This document shows, one piece after another, positions 1 through 8,881 of a stretch of 52,829 bases of DNA. The stretch lies in NCBI GenBank assembly GCA_964553045.1, contig CAZKJG010000021.1, forward strand, positions 1 through 52,829, in the 5' to 3' direction. Made by a program: the position numbers and the translations under genes. The notes under the pieces are model-generated. The model did not search any database. It was not told the DNA's origin and was given only the letters and a program-made list of their open reading frames with translations. Numbering within the stretch: the first letter of the stretch is position 1; each line of letters opens with the position of its first letter. This DNA comes from JAWLEP01 sp964553045. GTDB lineage: Bacteria > Fermentibacterota > Fermentibacteria > Fermentibacterales > JCC-6.

Positions 1-1137
1 TTCGCTGGAGAGGATACGCTCTCCTTCTCTCATCCACAAGTTTTGAGCATAACTCATTCTTTCCTTGAGTGTGGTTCATATGCCGAGACAGCCCGCAAGG
101 CAAATGAGAGCGGATTCAGATCCAAGAAGGGCAATGAGTTTTCTGGGCAGAGCATCAAGAACATCCTGACAAACTGGCTATACGTCGGTTACATTGAGGC
201 GAATAAGGCTAATAAATATAAGAGCGATTCAGAAGTATCTGCTGGAAAGGAATATAATAGGAGAAGGGGAGCGGAGGAGCTTCCGGTGTTGATAGACCGA
301 GAGAAGTTTGAGGAAGCTCAAAAACTCATCCAGAAGATAGGGCGAGGAAAGCGAACGACGGGTACAAGAATGAAGCGGTTCTACCTGCTGTCTGGGCTGA
401 TTCAGTGTGAACTGTGCAATCAGCCAATGGAGGCAGAGAGCGGAGGACACCCGGGGCAGAAAAGATATTACTATGCCTGCAAGAATTCCGAATGCCCCTC
501 CAGAAGACTTTCTGAGGAAATTGGCGGTAGGCGCAAGCGCAACAGCATTAGAGCTGAAGTACTGGAATATGCGGTGCTCATGTTAGTTGCTGAGACAGCT
601 TCAGATGATGTAAGACTCCGCAGGCTGACGGAGTTTGCGAATGAAAAGAGCGCCGAGGCCGCCAAGAGACTCAGGATAGAGATAGGCGCCCAGAGAAGAC
701 GCATACAGGGCCTACAGCGGGAGTTCAGAGCAATCCTCACTTCGCGAGAGGATCTGGATCTTGATGAGGGTGCAAGAGAGAGAGCCTCACAGGAAGCCAA
801 GCGCCTGAACAATGAGATTGAGACCCTGGAAGCCGTCATCGCTGAGAATGAAACACGACTTGGCTCCTACGAAGAGAACTTGGTTTCTGCAGAAGAGGTT
901 AAGTCTTTCCTAGATAACCTGACCGATGAGCTGGCTGTGGTTCCTCATAGGCAGCAGAAGGAAGTTATACGCAGTCTGTTCAAGGAGATAGGGGTTGGCT
1001 TAGAGGCGATCAGAGCGGAGTTTCTGCCTGTGAATATGGCGAAGATACTGCGGCGGTGTAAACCAAATACGGACTCGTTCGACTGGAAACAAGGATGGCT
1101 CCCCGAGCAGGACTCGAACCTGCGACCTAGTGGTTAA
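1..1137 (+). CDS. Large serine recombinase, C-terminal part (5' end outside window)
   Basis: The frame is open at the left edge, so the N-terminal resolvase domain with the catalytic serine lies outside the window. What is visible is the end of the recombinase domain (residues such as SIKNILTNWLYVGYI), then a recombinase zinc ribbon with Cys codons at nt 406, 415, 478 and 493, then a long charged coiled coil. This order is typical of phage or ICE integrases of the large serine family. The reading frame continues into the antisense of the tRNA-Asn gene, and its last residues (LPEQDSNLRPSG) and stop come from the tRNA. Base composition is clearly more AT-rich than the following genes, a sign of transfer. 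The element itself would lie to the left. Confidence 0.88.
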   Translation, partial: FAGEDTLSFSHPQVLSITHSFLECGSYAETARKANESGFRSKKGNEFSGQSIKNILTNWLYVGYIEANKANKYKSDSEVSAGKEYNRRRGAEELPVLIDREKFEEAQKLIQKIGRGKRTTGTRMKRFYLLSGLIQCELCNQPMEAESGGHPGQKRYYYACKNSECPSRRLSEEIGGRRKRNSIRAEVLEYAVLMLVAETASDDVRLRRLTEFANEKSAEAAKRLRIEIGAQRRRIQGLQREFRAILTSREDLDLDEGARERASQEAKRLNNEIETLEAVIAENETRLGSYEENLVSAEEVKSFLDNLTDELAVVPHRQQKEVIRSLFKEIGVGLEAIRAEFLPVNMAKILRRCKPNTDSFDWKQGWLPEQDSNLRPSG

Positions 1138-1171
1138 CAGCCACCCGCTCTACCAACTGAGCTATCGGGGA
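1096..1171 (-). tRNA. tRNA-Asn (anticodon GTT)
   Basis: Read on the minus strand the sequence folds as a cloverleaf: acceptor TCCCCGA/TCGGGGA, D stem GCTC/GAGC, anticodon loop CTGTTAA giving GTT, T arm with GGTTCGAGTCC, discriminator G and an encoded CCA (1098-1096). Length is 76 nt. The 3' half overlaps the end of the serine recombinase frame on the other strand, so this gene is the likely integration target of the element to the left. Confidence 0.95.
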
Positions 1172-1209
1172 GCAGAGATGTTTGCCGGAGCAGCCGTGAA
1201 CATAGGCGG

Positions 1210-1240
1210 AGGCCGGGAAACCGTCAAGATTTCCCGGCCT
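1210..1240 (-). terminator. Hairpin between RRM gene and tRNA-Asn
   Basis: An 11-bp perfect inverted repeat (AGGCCGGGAAA, 9-nt loop, TTTCCCGGCCT) lies 21 nt after the RRM stop codon. It lacks a clear U tract on the minus strand, so it may act as a terminator or as a 3' stabilising hairpin. Confidence 0.5.
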
Positions 1241-1260
1241 TCTTCCTGCAGCGGTCCGCT

Positions 1261-1518
1261 CTAGTTGCGGCCCTTGTCGTGAGCGAAGTCCACCCGGACA
1301 TTCCGGCCGTCTATAGGCTGGTTGTCCATGGCGTCCTTGGCCGCCTGGGCGTGCGCCGGGTCGGTGAATGAGACGAAGCCGAAGCCGCGGGAGCGGCCGG
1401 TCTCGCGGTCGGTAATGACGCGAGCCTCCGTAACCTCACCGAACTCATCGAACGCAGTTTTGAGACTGTCGTCCGTCGTAGACCAGGCGAGACCGCCGAC
1501 AAAGAGCTTATTATTCAT
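1261..1518 (-). CDS. RNA-binding protein, single RRM domain
   Basis: An 85-residue protein made of one RNA recognition motif. RNP2 is LFVGGL (residues 5-10) and RNP1 is RGFGFVSF (residues 44-51), with the aromatic residues used for RNA stacking present in both. The short basic tail (HDKGRN) lacks the glycine-rich extension seen in cyanobacterial Rbp proteins. Proteins of this kind bind single-stranded RNA and are often cold-induced; that role is inferred from the family. It is monocistronic, with the hairpin at 1210-1240 behind it. The start is ATG at 1518 with a weak AGG upstream. Confidence 0.92.
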   Translation of the reverse strand: MNNKLFVGGLAWSTTDDSLKTAFDEFGEVTEARVITDRETGRSRGFGFVSFTDPAHAQAAKDAMDNQPIDGRNVRVDFAHDKGRN

Positions 1519-1757
1519 AGTGCCTGCTGCTTTCTAGGGCTTCAAAGCCCTATGGGGTTTGACATGTGGGCGGGGGCTCTCCCCGGCCCATTCGAGGTGA
1601 GCTTCAAGAGCGACTTGAAGTCCTGTGGGCCGAAGCCCGCAGACGCGAAGGGCAGACGTGTCTCTGGAGCTGTTTTCGGCCGGGCGGACGGAAGGTCGAT
1701 TCAAGCGGCGCTCTGTTCCGATACGCTGAGATCCATAGTTACATGCGAACAGGGAGA
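1519..1757 (-). promoter_or_regulatory. Upstream region of the RRM gene with two inverted repeats
   Basis: No gene is seen in these 239 bases. Two perfect inverted repeats stand out: AGGGCTT-CA-AAGCCCT at 1536-1551, which would lie in the RRM 5' untranslated region 18 nt before the start codon, and CTTCAAG-agcga-CTTGAAG at 1602-1620. Either could be an operator or an RNA hairpin that controls the RRM gene. No convincing -35/-10 pair was found. Confidence 0.4.
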
Positions 1758-3803
1758 CTATCCATCTGCGCTATACCGCCTGTCAAGGGCGGCTTGCGCG
1801 GATGGGGCCGGCTTGCTTCTGGCCATTGCATAGAAGGCCGCCGTCATCGCCGCGGCCGCGGCGATGGTCAAAGTGGTACCGGGGGAAGATGTGTCCAGCG
1901 AGGTGCCGCTTAGAACAAGGGCCAATGCGTTGTTGAGCGCGTGCCAGATCACTGCCGGCAGGAGCGAGCCCGTGAGGACCACCGAAAGACCCAGCATCAG
2001 ACCAAGGAATGCCGTTGGAAGGAAGCGCACCGTCGTCATGTGAAAGAGGCCGAAGACGAGCGAGGAGATCAGGATGGCCGATACGTTGCCCAGGGTTCGG
2101 CGGATACTACCCATGAGAACGCCCCTGAAAGCCGTCTCCTCGCATATGGCTGGCAGGAGCGCGCCCAGCAGGAGCAGCTGCCACATTGGTGCATCAAGTC
2201 CCACTCCGCGGGCGTACATCTCCTCCATCATGCGAGCGGAAGCGGGAAACAGGGCCGAGGACAGTCGGTAAACGTGTGCGTTCAGAACGATGCCCGCAGG
2301 GATTGCCGCCCCGAGGAACGGCCAGATGACGGGACTGGGCAGGTGCAGTCCGAGTGTTTCCCTGACAGGCAGCCGGTAGCGTCTGAGCAGGAGGAGGGAG
2401 CCTCCCAGAAGGATGAGCAGGGTATTGATGGCTATCTGGATGGCCAGCCTGTTCGAGAACAGGCTGCTCGATACCAGTATCAGGGCGAACATCGGCAGAA
2501 AAACCCGGGGTGCCGCCTTGGAGAACAGGCGCAGCCTGAGATGCACGGGACTGGTGGGCAGCACATCGGTCTCCGGACCCGCGGCGGTTCCCATCAGCCT
2601 TGCCGCCCAGAGGGATACCAGGGCCCCCGTACCGGCTGTGACCATCCATGAAATCACTGTCAGCCCTGCGTTCGCGTTGCCGGTGAGCACATCTCGAATG
2701 GCCAGGGCGATATTGGCAACCGGTACCGCAGCGGCGGCCGAACGCAGGCTAATGCCCGGAATGAGAGGGGCCGCGGCCGGTATGGCGCCCAGGAGGATCA
2801 CCGGAAAGAGGAGGATCTGGGCCTCCTTGTAGCTGCGGGCGCGGCTGGACAGAAGCAGCAGCACGCCAGATGCCAGAAAGGCGACCGGCAACAGCAGCAG
2901 GAGGACGAGGGCCACCTCGACGGGAGGTATGGAGGCGCCGGCGAGGGGACTGTCCAACAGCCCGAGTGAGGTATACAGGTAGAGGTTCAGTGCCTGCAGG
3001 GTGCAGATCGCCAAAGCGACTGTCAGGACGATCATCTGCTTGGAAAGAGCCAGCTCGCGCCTGGTGATGGCGGAGGTCAGGAGCGTTTCCAGGCTGCCGC
3101 GCTCCCTCTCGCCCGCCACCAGGTCTATGGCCACCACCGAGCCGCCGGCGAAGACGAAGAAGAGGACGAAGAGGGTCGTAACGCGGCCTACCGTGTAAGC
3201 CGCCGACCGGCCTTCCGGAGCCAGGTCTGTGGCTTTCACAGCCATGAAGCTGTCGGGACTGGCCACCGCACCGCTGGACTGGAGCAGCTCGCGACGGCGG
3301 GCGGACCTGAGATCCATAAGGGCGGAAACAAGGCCTTCCATGGCCCAGCCGGACTCGTCGTTGTCGCCGCGGTAATAGAGCGTCAGAACCGGGGGCTTGT
3401 GGCTTTCGGATCCATTTCCGTCATGGATCTTGGAGGAGTAAACCAGCCTGACCACGAGATGCAGGTCACCGCGGCTCAGTGCGGAGAAGGCGGAGTCGGG
3501 TGATTCCTCCTTCAGGGCCAGCGAGGTCACCGAGTCGGTCTGGGACGTATGCTGACCCGCCATCCTGACCATGTTGCCGGCTCTGTCGCCCTGGGGTTCC
3601 GCCACGGCATACTCTATCTCCACGGATTCCCTGCGCTCCCCGCGGACCTCGTTGACCCAGTTCGAGAGAAAGATCATGGCCGGGACTATCACCAGCGGCA
3701 GTACGAAAGCGACGAACACGGTGCGCCTGTCGCGGAGCACGGAGCGTATCTGGTGCAGGAAGACAGAGGATATCCTGGCGAGGCTTCCGTTACGGTCAGC
3801 CAT
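1758..3803 (-). CDS. ABC-2 permease fused to CPBP intramembrane protease
   Basis: About 681 residues in two parts. The first 400 or so are a NatB/ABC-2-type permease: one N-terminal membrane helix, a large extracytoplasmic loop, then a helix bundle containing DLVAGERERGSLETLL, typical of the family. The C-terminal third is a CPBP (CAAX protease and bacteriocin processing) domain with the glutamate pair EETAFRG near residue 556, FGLFH near 588 and WHALNN near 621, the expected metal and catalytic residues of these membrane glutamic/metallo proteases. It is the last gene of a three-gene ABC operon and overlaps the ATPase gene by 8 nt. ATG at 3803 is chosen; GTG at 3812 is possible. The substrate is unknown; a cation or peptide exporter is likely. 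Confidence 0.88.
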   Translation of the reverse strand: MADRNGSLARISSVFLHQIRSVLRDRRTVFVAFVLPLVIVPAMIFLSNWVNEVRGERRESVEIEYAVAEPQGDRAGNMVRMAGQHTSQTDSVTSLALKEESPDSAFSALSRGDLHLVVRLVYSSKIHDGNGSESHKPPVLTLYYRGDNDESGWAMEGLVSALMDLRSARRRELLQSSGAVASPDSFMAVKATDLAPEGRSAAYTVGRVTTLFVLFFVFAGGSVVAIDLVAGERERGSLETLLTSAITRRELALSKQMIVLTVALAICTLQALNLYLYTSLGLLDSPLAGASIPPVEVALVLLLLLPVAFLASGVLLLLSSRARSYKEAQILLFPVILLGAIPAAAPLIPGISLRSAAAAVPVANIALAIRDVLTGNANAGLTVISWMVTAGTGALVSLWAARLMGTAAGPETDVLPTSPVHLRLRLFSKAAPRVFLPMFALILVSSSLFSNRLAIQIAINTLLILLGGSLLLLRRYRLPVRETLGLHLPSPVIWPFLGAAIPAGIVLNAHVYRLSSALFPASARMMEEMYARGVGLDAPMWQLLLLGALLPAICEETAFRGVLMGSIRRTLGNVSAILISSLVFGLFHMTTVRFLPTAFLGLMLGLSVVLTGSLLPAVIWHALNNALALVLSGTSLDTSSPGTTLTIAAAAAMTAAFYAMARSKPAPSAQAALDRRYSADG

Positions 3804-4551
3804 CGGCGCCACGCCTGAGAAGCAGCTTGACGAAGGCGTCCTCCAGGTACCTCTCGCCGGTACGGTCTCGGAACTCCTCCAGCGTTCCCACGCCCAGCAG
3901 TCTGCCCTCGTGGATGATGGCTAGGCGATCGCAGAGCTTCTCGGCCTCGGCCATGACGTGGGTTGAGAACAGCACGGTCTTTCCTCGGTCGCGGAGAACC
4001 GCTATGCGGTTGCGCATCTCCCGGGCATTCAGCACGTCCAGGCCGGTGGTGGGCTCGTCCAGTATGAGAACCGGCGGGTCGTGGACCACCGTCCTGGCAA
4101 GAGACACCTTCTGGCTCATTCCCTGTGACAGGCGGTCTACGCGAACGTCGGCGTAGCCACCCAGGTCAAGGTCATCCACGATCTCCTTCACCCGTCGGCC
4201 TACGTCTCCCCGGTAGCCGTTGATCTCCGCGAAGAAGGTGAGTGTCTCTCGAGGGGTGAGCCTGGGGAAGAGAGCGGTCGTGGAGGAGTAGAAACCGATC
4301 GAACGCCTGACGGATACCGGGTCGCTGGAGGTGTCCATGCCCATTACGCTAACCCTGCCGCTGGTCGGTTCGAGGACCGTGGACACGGTTCTGAGCGTGG
4401 TCGTCTTTCCCGCACCGTTGGGGCCCAGCAGGCCGAATATCTCCCCTGCGAGGCAGGAGAAGGAGATACCGTCGACCGCCCTCACCTCACCTCGCGTCCT
4501 GTCGTGATAGACCTTGACGAGGTTCTCTATTCGGATGGTGCTATCGGGCAT
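3796..4551 (-). CDS. ABC transporter ATP-binding protein (NatA-like)
   Basis: A 251-residue ATPase that energises the two flanking permeases. Walker A is GPNGAGKT (about residues 43-50), the ABC signature is LSQGMSQKVSLA, and Walker B is VLILDEPTTGLD followed by the switch histidine in FSTHV. It resembles the NatA/CcmA branch of ABC exporters. It overlaps the upstream permease end and the downstream permease start, so all three are translationally coupled. The start is ATG at 4551; a GTG two codons earlier (4557) is less likely given the AAGGCGG sequence upstream. Confidence 0.93.
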   Translation of the reverse strand: MPDSTIRIENLVKVYHDRTRGEVRAVDGISFSCLAGEIFGLLGPNGAGKTTTLRTVSTVLEPTSGRVSVMGMDTSSDPVSVRRSIGFYSSTTALFPRLTPRETLTFFAEINGYRGDVGRRVKEIVDDLDLGGYADVRVDRLSQGMSQKVSLARTVVHDPPVLILDEPTTGLDVLNAREMRNRIAVLRDRGKTVLFSTHVMAEAEKLCDRLAIIHEGRLLGVGTLEEFRDRTGERYLEDAFVKLLLRRGADG

Positions 4552-5785
4552 GCGCACCGCCTTTTCCCGAGCGTTTGTCTATGAAGGCCTGCAGCGGTCC
4601 CGGAGCCTGGAGGCGGATGTCGCCGGCGGCCAATCCTTCCTGGGTTGATACTCGAGCCGCCGCCTCTAACATCAGAGCAACGGCTGTCACCGAGACGGCC
4701 ATGACAATCACCGTTGGCACCAGCTCAGCCGTTCCCAGCACTGCGGCTCTCACCAGTAGGGCGGTGTTCAGGAATGGAATGAATGCCGTTATGGTTTCCA
4801 GCTTCATGCCGGGGAGCTGCAGGAGCAGCGCGGGGAGTATCGCGAGTATGTAGAAGGGTTGCACGAGGGCTTGGCCCTCTCGGAAGTTCCTGGCAAACGA
4901 GGCCAGGATCATCATTCCCGCCGATACCATTCCCGCAAGCAGCAGGGAGGAAAGCAGAACCAGCGGAACGGAAGAGGCCGAGAGCGCGAAGGACGGCAGC
5001 TGCGCCCGACCGGAAACCGGTGCGAGTATCGTTGATAGGCTAATGGTCATAGAACCGACGTTCAGCACTCCGGCCATCGCCCCGAAGGACGCTACCGAAA
5101 GGTACTTGGCGATCAGTATGCGGCCCCGGCCAACACCGCAGGACATCAGCGTCTCCCAGGTGTGGCGCTCCCTGTCGCCGGCAGTTGAGTCGACGGCCGG
5201 ATAGAAACTGCCCACGGCCACCATAACGGTGAAGAAGACCGGCAGCATCAGACCGAGGATGAAGCTGCCCTGCTGTTTGCGTGATGCCACATCCAGCGTC
5301 CGTAGATGGAAATACTCCCACTCCGAAGGGGATACGCCGCGAAGGAGCGCCGCCAGACGAAGCTCGCTATCCCTGAGATCCTGCAGCGAGCTGCGTAGCC
5401 TGCTCATGGCCATCTGCCCGGCCTCGCCGGTGCCGGTGTAGAGGATCTCGAAGCAAGGGCCGGGCCGTACAACCAGGGCGGCGTCAAGCGTGCCCCCGCG
5501 GATACCCTCGACTGCCGTCACCGAGTCCATGGGGGCATCCCGCCACTGTACGCTCTCGAGTTCCGCCAGCCTGTCGGGAAGACCCGGGGATGCCGGGGTG
5601 GTGACCAGCCCGATTTTCGGGCGGATTTCAGCGCCCCGCTCCTGCGCCAGGCTCATCATGGTGAACATTCCCCACAGAAGAAGGGGGTAGAGAACCACGG
5701 GTACGGCGATGGAGAAGATGATCACCTGTCGTTCACGCAGGGAGCTGCGCAGCTCTCTCAGGTAGAGGGTCCAGAGTACTCGCAG
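4541..5785 (-). CDS. ABC-2 type permease with probable CTG start
   Basis: An ABC-2 membrane protein: N-terminal helix, a roughly 150-residue extracytoplasmic loop and about five C-terminal helices, with DRERHTWETLMSCGVGRGRI matching the conserved cytoplasmic segment of the family. The first conventional start is GTG at 5725, but the frame continues upstream for 20 codons (LRVLWTLYLRELRSSLRERQ), which is the normal cytoplasmic leader of such permeases. The only start there is CTG at 5785, placed 6 nt after a perfect GGAGG. I therefore prefer the CTG. First gene of the operon with the ATPase and the permease-CPBP fusion. Confidence 0.87.
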   Translation of the reverse strand: MRVLWTLYLRELRSSLRERQVIIFSIAVPVVLYPLLLWGMFTMMSLAQERGAEIRPKIGLVTTPASPGLPDRLAELESVQWRDAPMDSVTAVEGIRGGTLDAALVVRPGPCFEILYTGTGEAGQMAMSRLRSSLQDLRDSELRLAALLRGVSPSEWEYFHLRTLDVASRKQQGSFILGLMLPVFFTVMVAVGSFYPAVDSTAGDRERHTWETLMSCGVGRGRILIAKYLSVASFGAMAGVLNVGSMTISLSTILAPVSGRAQLPSFALSASSVPLVLLSSLLLAGMVSAGMMILASFARNFREGQALVQPFYILAILPALLLQLPGMKLETITAFIPFLNTALLVRAAVLGTAELVPTVIVMAVSVTAVALMLEAAARVSTQEGLAAGDIRLQAPGPLQAFIDKRSGKGGAHAR

Positions 5786-5855
5786 CGGCTACCTCCGTGT
5801 TCGTGTGTGGCAAATGCTGACACCGATTCTACAATGTGGTGGCGGAGTGAGCATG

Positions 5856-7364
5856 TCAGACCCCGAAGAAACCGCGAATCTTGCTCAGGAGATCTTCCTT
5901 GTGCTCCTTGTCGTTTCGGGTTCGGGAAGTGCGGGTGAGAAGGTCGGCAAGGCTGGCGTCCAGCTCGCTGCGGCGCTGCTGGAGATGTTCGGAGAGCTGT
6001 TCCACGATGCCCAGGTCGGAGGAGAGGATCGGGGCCAGTCCGTCGCGGTCGACTACGACCACCTCGGTCTCCTCGACGGCTATGACCGTTGCCGACCTCG
6101 GCTCGCCGGTGAGAAGGCTCATCTCACCGAAGAACTCACCGGGGCCGAGCTCTGCGACGGTCGCCCGCGAGCCGCCCGCGCCGGCGACCTCCACCCGACT
6201 GCGGCCCGACCTTATCAGGTACAGCGACTCGCCGGGAGTGCCCTGTCTGACCAGTGTCTCGTCCTCGGCGTAGCGGAGCTTGGCGGAGCTGGAAGCCAGC
6301 TCCTCTATCTGCTTGTCGGACAGGGGAGAGAAGAGGTCGAGCCTGCGCAGCTCGTCGGCTATCTCGCGGTGCAGCTTCTCGCGTATGCGGGCGTCGTGGT
6401 CCGGCGGCAGCGTGTGGACGATGACGTCCCTGACGGGGAAGGGGATCTTCAGTCCCGCGCGGTGCAGGGAGTACCAGATTCGGCATTTGACCGCGTCGTC
6501 TATCTGAGGCTTGCGGCGGTAGTCGCGAATCCAGTAGCGGACATCGTAAACGATGGAGAAATCGGCGAACTGCTTAACCAAAACGTCCGGGCAGGGGTCG
6601 GACTGCACTCCCTTGGTCTCGCGCACCGCCTTGATGATCACGTTCTTGACCACACCGGGGGGATGGTCGTAGGCCACGCCCACCGTTGCGTGCCCCATCT
6701 CCAGGGGGTCGTTCTTGGTGTAATTGGCCACCGGCTCCTTCGATACCGTGGCGTTGGGGATATTGACCACGTGATTCTCCCGCGTCAGCAGGGTGAGGGT
6801 GCGCCAGTTGCGCTCCACCACGCGCCCCTCGTAGCCGCTTACGCTGACCCATTCGTTTACGTTGTAGGGCCGCTCGATCTGCAGGGCCAGCCCGGCGAAG
6901 ATGTTGCCCAGTATGTCCTGCAGGGAGAGACCGATGACGGCCGAGATCACGGTCGATGTAACCAGGAATGCCGTGAGCTGGACGTTGAAGATGCTGTTCA
7001 GAACGGCTATCGCCACTACCGCCAGGAAGATGAAGTTGATGATGTCGATAACCAGGCGGGGTACGACTACGTCCCGCTTTTCGCGCAGTACGACATCCCA
7101 TACCAGGTAGTTCAGGAAGCGAAGCAACGCATTGGCGGCAAGGAAGATGGCAACCGATAGAACCATCTTGGCGACCGTGCTGTCCGGAGGGAGGCCGGCC
7201 ATCCTCAGCAGCAGGTAGACCAGGCCGTTCAGTATGGTGAGTATGATCCAGAGTCGAATTCGGTTCTTGTTGGCGTGGCGTCTTATCATCCACAGAGCCA
7301 GGCCGATGATCAGGCCTACCCCCAGGCCGGTGAGGACTATCCGTACGGTCTGTGCGTCGAGCAA
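5856..7364 (-). CDS. MscS-family channel with C-terminal cyclic-nucleotide-binding domain
   Basis: A 502-residue protein. Residues 1-170 hold about four membrane helices; the pore-lining helix and following beta domain match MscS (ISAVIGLSLQDILGNIFAGLALQIERPYNV region). From about residue 344 there is a cNMP-binding domain; its phosphate-binding cassette runs FFGEMSLLTGEPRSATV (about 411-427), with Glu414 and Arg423 in the positions that hold the cyclic nucleotide. Channels of this design (bCNG type) are gated by cAMP rather than by tension. The TTG at 7364 is chosen because GGAGG lies 5 nt upstream; the frame is open further but that part is antisense to the MFS gene. An adenylate cyclase is encoded in the same direction upstream. 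Confidence 0.93.
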   Translation of the reverse strand: MLDAQTVRIVLTGLGVGLIIGLALWMIRRHANKNRIRLWIILTILNGLVYLLLRMAGLPPDSTVAKMVLSVAIFLAANALLRFLNYLVWDVVLREKRDVVVPRLVIDIINFIFLAVVAIAVLNSIFNVQLTAFLVTSTVISAVIGLSLQDILGNIFAGLALQIERPYNVNEWVSVSGYEGRVVERNWRTLTLLTRENHVVNIPNATVSKEPVANYTKNDPLEMGHATVGVAYDHPPGVVKNVIIKAVRETKGVQSDPCPDVLVKQFADFSIVYDVRYWIRDYRRKPQIDDAVKCRIWYSLHRAGLKIPFPVRDVIVHTLPPDHDARIREKLHREIADELRRLDLFSPLSDKQIEELASSSAKLRYAEDETLVRQGTPGESLYLIRSGRSRVEVAGAGGSRATVAELGPGEFFGEMSLLTGEPRSATVIAVEETEVVVVDRDGLAPILSSDLGIVEQLSEHLQQRRSELDASLADLLTRTSRTRNDKEHKEDLLSKIRGFFGV

Positions 7365-7494
7365 TCCGCCCTCCGGAGCAGGGCCGCGATACGGTGTGCG
7401 GCCGTCAATCCCCACGGCACCCTTTCCCCCGATGCGGGCGGGCAAGGAGCATTGAAAGGTGTGGTATTCCAACAGGGTTGGATATGCTCTCCTG

Positions 7495-7515
7495 CCGCGC
7501 CGCGTCAAGGCGCGG
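7495..7515 (-). terminator. Hairpin between MFS and MscS genes
   Basis: A perfect 7-bp GC stem (CCGCGCC, 7-nt loop, GGCGCGG) in the 203-nt gap between the MFS stop and the MscS start. It may end or weaken the upstream transcript. No good promoter for the MscS gene was identified in the gap. Confidence 0.4.
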
Positions 7516-7567
7516 CTTTCGGCAGCGGCCGGACGTGCGAGCCGCTGCCCAACGCGCAGGGCCGAAG

Positions 7568-8881
7568 CTATCGGGCTTCGGCGTCTCCGTCCCCGCCCTC
7601 GAGGCGGGCGGCGCAGCATCGAATTGACTCTATCTGACCGGCGAAGAGAAGGGCGGCCGCGGCCGAGAGCAGCCCGCCGACCATGACGGTCTGGGGAGTT
7701 CCGAAATGCTCCGCCAGCGAACCCATCAGGAGACTCCCGAACGGCATCATTCCCAGAAAGGAGATGTAGTAGAGGCTCATCACGCGTCCCCGGACGACCT
7801 CGGGCACCAGAGTCTGGAGAACGGTGTTGCACGATGACATCAGCGTCATCAGCCCGAAGCCGGGAAGTATCAGGAGGGCGCAGGACAGGGGTACGCTGCG
7901 GGACAGGGAGAAACCTGCCACACCCAGGCCCAGGGCAATTCCCGAGACCGGGATCTGATGCCAGAGGAAGAGGTTGTCCCGGCGGGAAGATATGAAGGCG
8001 GCTCCGAGGAGCGCGCCGGCGCCGATCGACCCCATCAGCCAGCCAAGAGTGCGGGCGTCGCCGCCCAGGACGCCCCTGGCGAAGGCCGGCATGAGAACCA
8101 GGTAGGGGAAGGCCAGCAGGCTGGTGGCCAGCAGCAGGAGGAGTATGGCCCGCACCGGGGGGGTGCGAGAGGCGTATGACAAGCCCTCGCGGAGCTTGTG
8201 CAGCGTGTTGCCGCGACGGGACTTCGGCGGCGGTTCGACCCTGACCATGGCCAGGGCGGCCAGCACGGCCAGGTACGACGCGGCGTTGACCAGGAAGACG
8301 GGCCCCTCGCCGGCCAGGGCCACCAGCAGCCCTGCCAGGGCCGGTCCCACCAGGCGGGCCAGGTTGAAGACCGCCGAGTGAAGGGCCACCGCGTTGCTCA
8401 GGTCGCGCTTGCTGCCCACCACCTGGAATATGAAGGCCTGCCGGGACGGAGCGTCCATGGCAAAGATGATTCCCATCACCAGCGACAGCACGATTATGTG
8501 CCAGATCTCCACCACACCGGTAAGCACCAGCAACGCCAGGGTCGCGGCCTGCAGCATGGCAAATGCCCTGGCCACCATCATGACCGCGTGGCGGTTCACC
8601 CTGTCGGCCAGCACTCCGGAGAAGGGAAGGACCAGGAGGTTGGGGATCCGGCCGGCGAAGCTCACCAAACCCAGCATGGTCTCCGAGTCGGTGAGCCGGT
8701 ACACCAGCCAGCCCAGGGCTACGCGCTGCATCCAGGTACCGGTCAGGGAGAAGGCCTGGCCGATGAAGTAGAGGCGGAAGTTGCGCCAGCGCAGGGCCCT
8801 GAGCATGTGCCGCCAGTCGAAGGAGCCGTTCTCCAGGCCGCTGCGGTAGGTTGCCGCGGCGTCGCGTATGGTGTTCCTCAT
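7568..8881 (-). CDS. MFS transporter (EntS/MFS_3-like exporter)
   Basis: A 437-residue protein with about 12 hydrophobic segments. LADRVNRHAVMMV between helices 2 and 3 is the MFS loop motif, and the N-terminal LRALRWRNFRLYFIGQAFSLTGTWMQRVALGWLVYRL is characteristic of the MFS_3 subfamily that includes the enterobactin exporter EntS. The substrate cannot be read from sequence. The start ATG overlaps the stop of the glutaminyl cyclase gene (ATGA), so the two are coupled. Confidence 0.9.
   Translation of the reverse strand: MRNTIRDAAATYRSGLENGSFDWRHMLRALRWRNFRLYFIGQAFSLTGTWMQRVALGWLVYRLTDSETMLGLVSFAGRIPNLLVLPFSGVLADRVNRHAVMMVARAFAMLQAATLALLVLTGVVEIWHIIVLSLVMGIIFAMDAPSRQAFIFQVVGSKRDLSNAVALHSAVFNLARLVGPALAGLLVALAGEGPVFLVNAASYLAVLAALAMVRVEPPPKSRRGNTLHKLREGLSYASRTPPVRAILLLLLATSLLAFPYLVLMPAFARGVLGGDARTLGWLMGSIGAGALLGAAFISSRRDNLFLWHQIPVSGIALGLGVAGFSLSRSVPLSCALLILPGFGLMTLMSSCNTVLQTLVPEVVRGRVMSLYYISFLGMMPFGSLLMGSLAEHFGTPQTVMVGGLLSAAAALLFAGQIESIRCCAARLEGGDGDAEAR

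Noticed and set aside
5805..7160. 451-codon plus-strand frame opposite the MscS gene
   Set aside because: No family features and entirely antisense to a clear membrane channel gene.
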